Source of the DNA: Bacillota bacterium
GTDB taxonomy: Bacteria; Bacillota; Syntrophomonadia; Syntrophomonadales; Syntrophomonadaceae
Direction: 5' to 3'
DNA: 15,898 bases
Assembly: GCA_017861475.1 (NCBI GenBank)
Contig: JAGFXV010000025.1
Coordinates: 1-15,898, forward strand
Within the stretch, counting starts at the first letter, position 1; every line of letters starts with the position of its first letter. The translations under genes and the position numbers were made by a program. Under the pieces are notes generated by a model. That model had not been told where the DNA came from and searched no databases. It saw only the letters and a list, made by a program, of their open reading frames with translations. This document shows positions 14,644 to 15,898 of the stretch, in pieces.

Positions 14644-15360
14644 ATGTTTGATGCTTATTTAGATCAAGTAAAGACCATATTAAATGCCGAGGATATCCGG
14701 GAAAAAACCAACGTTTACACATGTAATAAAAACAAGGCCTGGCCGCGCACCGAGCGCCAAATTATTTTGAACAATGAAACTGCCGTTGAGCTTGGGCATC
14801 CCAGTACAGAATCGGTGTCATTCTTACTATGGACCGAGTCTGCAGATAAAATTAAAGATAATAATATAACCATCATTGGACCAGATTTGGATCAAACCAA
14901 CGCAGAACGGATACCCTACGGCAAAATCGTTTTGGTAAAGACGACTGGTTTTGATAAAGATAATGCCTACAAGCGTTTTGAAAAGATGGATCATTTAAAA
15001 TTTAAATCAGAGTTAGAGGGATTTATGTTGCGCTCGGTGCCACAGGATTACAAGGAATGGAGTCGGGTCAGCAAAAAGGCTATAAAATCCGGTTTCAATT
15101 TAAAAGTTTTGGGCGGAGAACTGATTAGAGATCTAAAGACCCTTGATTTTGTAGAAGCTGTAGAAATAATCTTTATTACTTCCAGCAAGGAAGATGTAGC
15201 AAAGTTCAAGCAAATTGGAGAAATTGTCAGTAAGGCTACCATGGCAATGAACAAAATGTTTGAAGATCTGGAATTTGATTGTGAACATTGCACGTTTAGA
15301 GAAGTATGCGATGAAATCGATGGCATGAAGGGCATGCACAAAAAAGCAATGGCAGGTTGA
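14644..15360 (+). CDS. Stand-alone acetyl-CoA synthase (AcsB/CdhC) middle-domain-like protein with CxxCx5C tail
   Basis: 238 residues. The order of motifs resembles the central, CoA-binding domain of AcsB/CdhC: NETAVELGHPSTESVSFLLW, then NITIIGPDLDQ, IPYGKIVLVKTTG, a helix, FMLRSVPQDYKEWSRVSKKA with GFNLKVLGGELI, and VEIIFITSSKEDVAKF; AcsB has comparable LPLGILVKVYG, INWLRVSKDAVAKGFRFKNYG and VQVTIFTDEAKVKEYM segments. In AcsB this domain leads into the A-cluster domain. Here the protein ends just after DCEHCTFREVCDE, with Cys213, Cys216 and Cys222, reminiscent of the first three A-cluster cysteines; the nickel-binding CGC region is absent. It cannot be a full acetyl-CoA synthase. It could bind CoA or an acyl-CoA and a metal or Fe-S centre, and partner the CooC and HgdB-like proteins. 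The similarity is judged by eye, fairly confident for the domain, unknown for function. GGAGAAGG at 14627-14634 sets ATG 14644. Confidence -1.
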   Translation: MFDAYLDQVKTILNAEDIREKTNVYTCNKNKAWPRTERQIILNNETAVELGHPSTESVSFLLWTESADKIKDNNITIIGPDLDQTNAERIPYGKIVLVKTTGFDKDNAYKRFEKMDHLKFKSELEGFMLRSVPQDYKEWSRVSKKAIKSGFNLKVLGGELIRDLKTLDFVEAVEIIFITSSKEDVAKFKQIGEIVSKATMAMNKMFEDLEFDCEHCTFREVCDEIDGMKGMHKKAMAG

Positions 15361-15378
15361 GGTAAAAGGAGTGGCAAA

Positions 15379-15898
15379 ATGCAGAAAGAGACAATGAAAG
15401 CTCTGGTATATCGCGGACCAGGACAATATCAACTGGAAGACGTAGCCATACCGCAAATAATTGAACCAACTGATGTTATAGGCAGAGTAACACTTTCAAC
15501 CATCTGCAGCAGCGATGTTCATGTATTGGAAGGTCACATGAATAACGTCTCTCTTCCCAAGATCATAGGCCATGAATTTTGCGCGGAAATTGTTGAGGTT
15601 GGTTCAGATGTTAAAGAATTAAAAGTAGGGGATCGTGTACAGGTAATGCCCGGTATTTATTGCGGAAGCTGTAAATTCTGCAAGGCCGGGGTAGCAATCA
15701 TGTGTGAGCATAAAGATGCCGGCGTTCTTGGTGCAAATGGCGTTGACGGCTGCCAGGCCGAATATGTAAGAGTACCAATGGCAGATAAATTCTGCATTAA
15801 AATCCCGGATGGCATGGAGGATGAAGATATTCTTTTATTGGGTGATATGATGGGTACCGCCCGCTACGGACTTGAAAACGCATCCTTTAAAGCAGGAC
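15379..15898 (+). CDS. Second zinc alcohol dehydrogenase (MDR family), 3' end outside window
   Basis: The frame runs 173 codons from ATG 15379 to the window edge without a stop. The N-terminus MQKETMKALVYRGPGQYQL is a clear paralogue of the broken dehydrogenase at 6383. Zinc ligands are kept: Cys in STICSSDVH, GHEF, an Asp in LLGDMMG, and the structural cysteines CGSCKFC plus a fourth in IMCEH. The NAD-binding domain lies beyond the edge. AAAGGAG at 15365-15371 is 8 nt before the start. As the intact copy in the second operon it could supply the same dehydrogenase step as the interrupted gene of the first operon. The substrate is unknown; oxidation of a hydroxyacyl-CoA or alicyclic alcohol fits the context (for example 6-hydroxycyclohexenecarbonyl-CoA dehydrogenases belong to this fold). 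Confidence -1.
   Translation, partial: MQKETMKALVYRGPGQYQLEDVAIPQIIEPTDVIGRVTLSTICSSDVHVLEGHMNNVSLPKIIGHEFCAEIVEVGSDVKELKVGDRVQVMPGIYCGSCKFCKAGVAIMCEHKDAGVLGANGVDGCQAEYVRVPMADKFCIKIPDGMEDEDILLLGDMMGTARYGLENASFKAG

Overview
The window looks like the chromosome of a low-to-mid GC, strictly anaerobic Firmicute (Clostridia or Negativicutes type; the genus cannot be fixed from sequence alone). The clues are purine-rich GGAGG-type ribosome binding sites, one TTG start, UGA used as a normal stop, sigma-54 control, and anaerobic CoA-thioester enzymes. All supported genes are on the + strand. They form one regulator gene followed by two sigma-54-type operons, which together look like a single catabolic regulon for an unidentified acyl-CoA substrate.

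Region 1 (2-1430): the 3' part of a PAS-AAA+-Fis sigma-54 activator gene, cut by the window edge, then an intrinsic terminator. Region 2 (1431-9375): an upstream element, a -24/-12 promoter and a leader, then etfB-etfA-fixC-fixX (an ETF plus ETF:quinone oxidoreductase and ferredoxin-like module), an acyl-CoA dehydrogenase gene, a zinc alcohol dehydrogenase gene, an acetoacetate-decarboxylase-family gene and a crotonase-family gene, closed by a terminator. The acyl-CoA dehydrogenase is frameshifted and the alcohol dehydrogenase carries an in-frame TGA. Region 3 (9376-15898): a second copy of the upstream element and a second -24/-12 promoter. They precede a CooC-type ATPase, two proteins of the 2-hydroxyacyl-CoA dehydratase/benzoyl-CoA reductase (HgdB/BcrC) family, their ATP-dependent activase, two tiny sister membrane proteins, a free-standing piece of acetyl-CoA synthase and a second zinc alcohol dehydrogenase that runs off the window.

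Working model (inference): the regulator senses a substrate or CoA thioester and fires both operons through the repeated upstream element. The activase and HgdB-type pair perform an ATP-driven radical dehydration or reduction of an acyl-CoA. The dehydrogenases and crotonase do beta-oxidation-like steps, and EtfAB-FixCX exchanges electrons with the quinone pool or supplies low-potential electrons. No CoA ligase, CoA transferase, thiolase or transporter is in the window, so the substrate cannot be named.

The most unusual part is 9634-15360. A nickel-chaperone-like CooC and an acetyl-CoA synthase fragment with a CxxCx5C tail sit with a radical dehydratase/reductase system, with no CO dehydrogenase or complete acetyl-CoA synthase visible. 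Two paralogous single-pass membrane miniproteins lie between them. This is the best candidate for an undescribed system.
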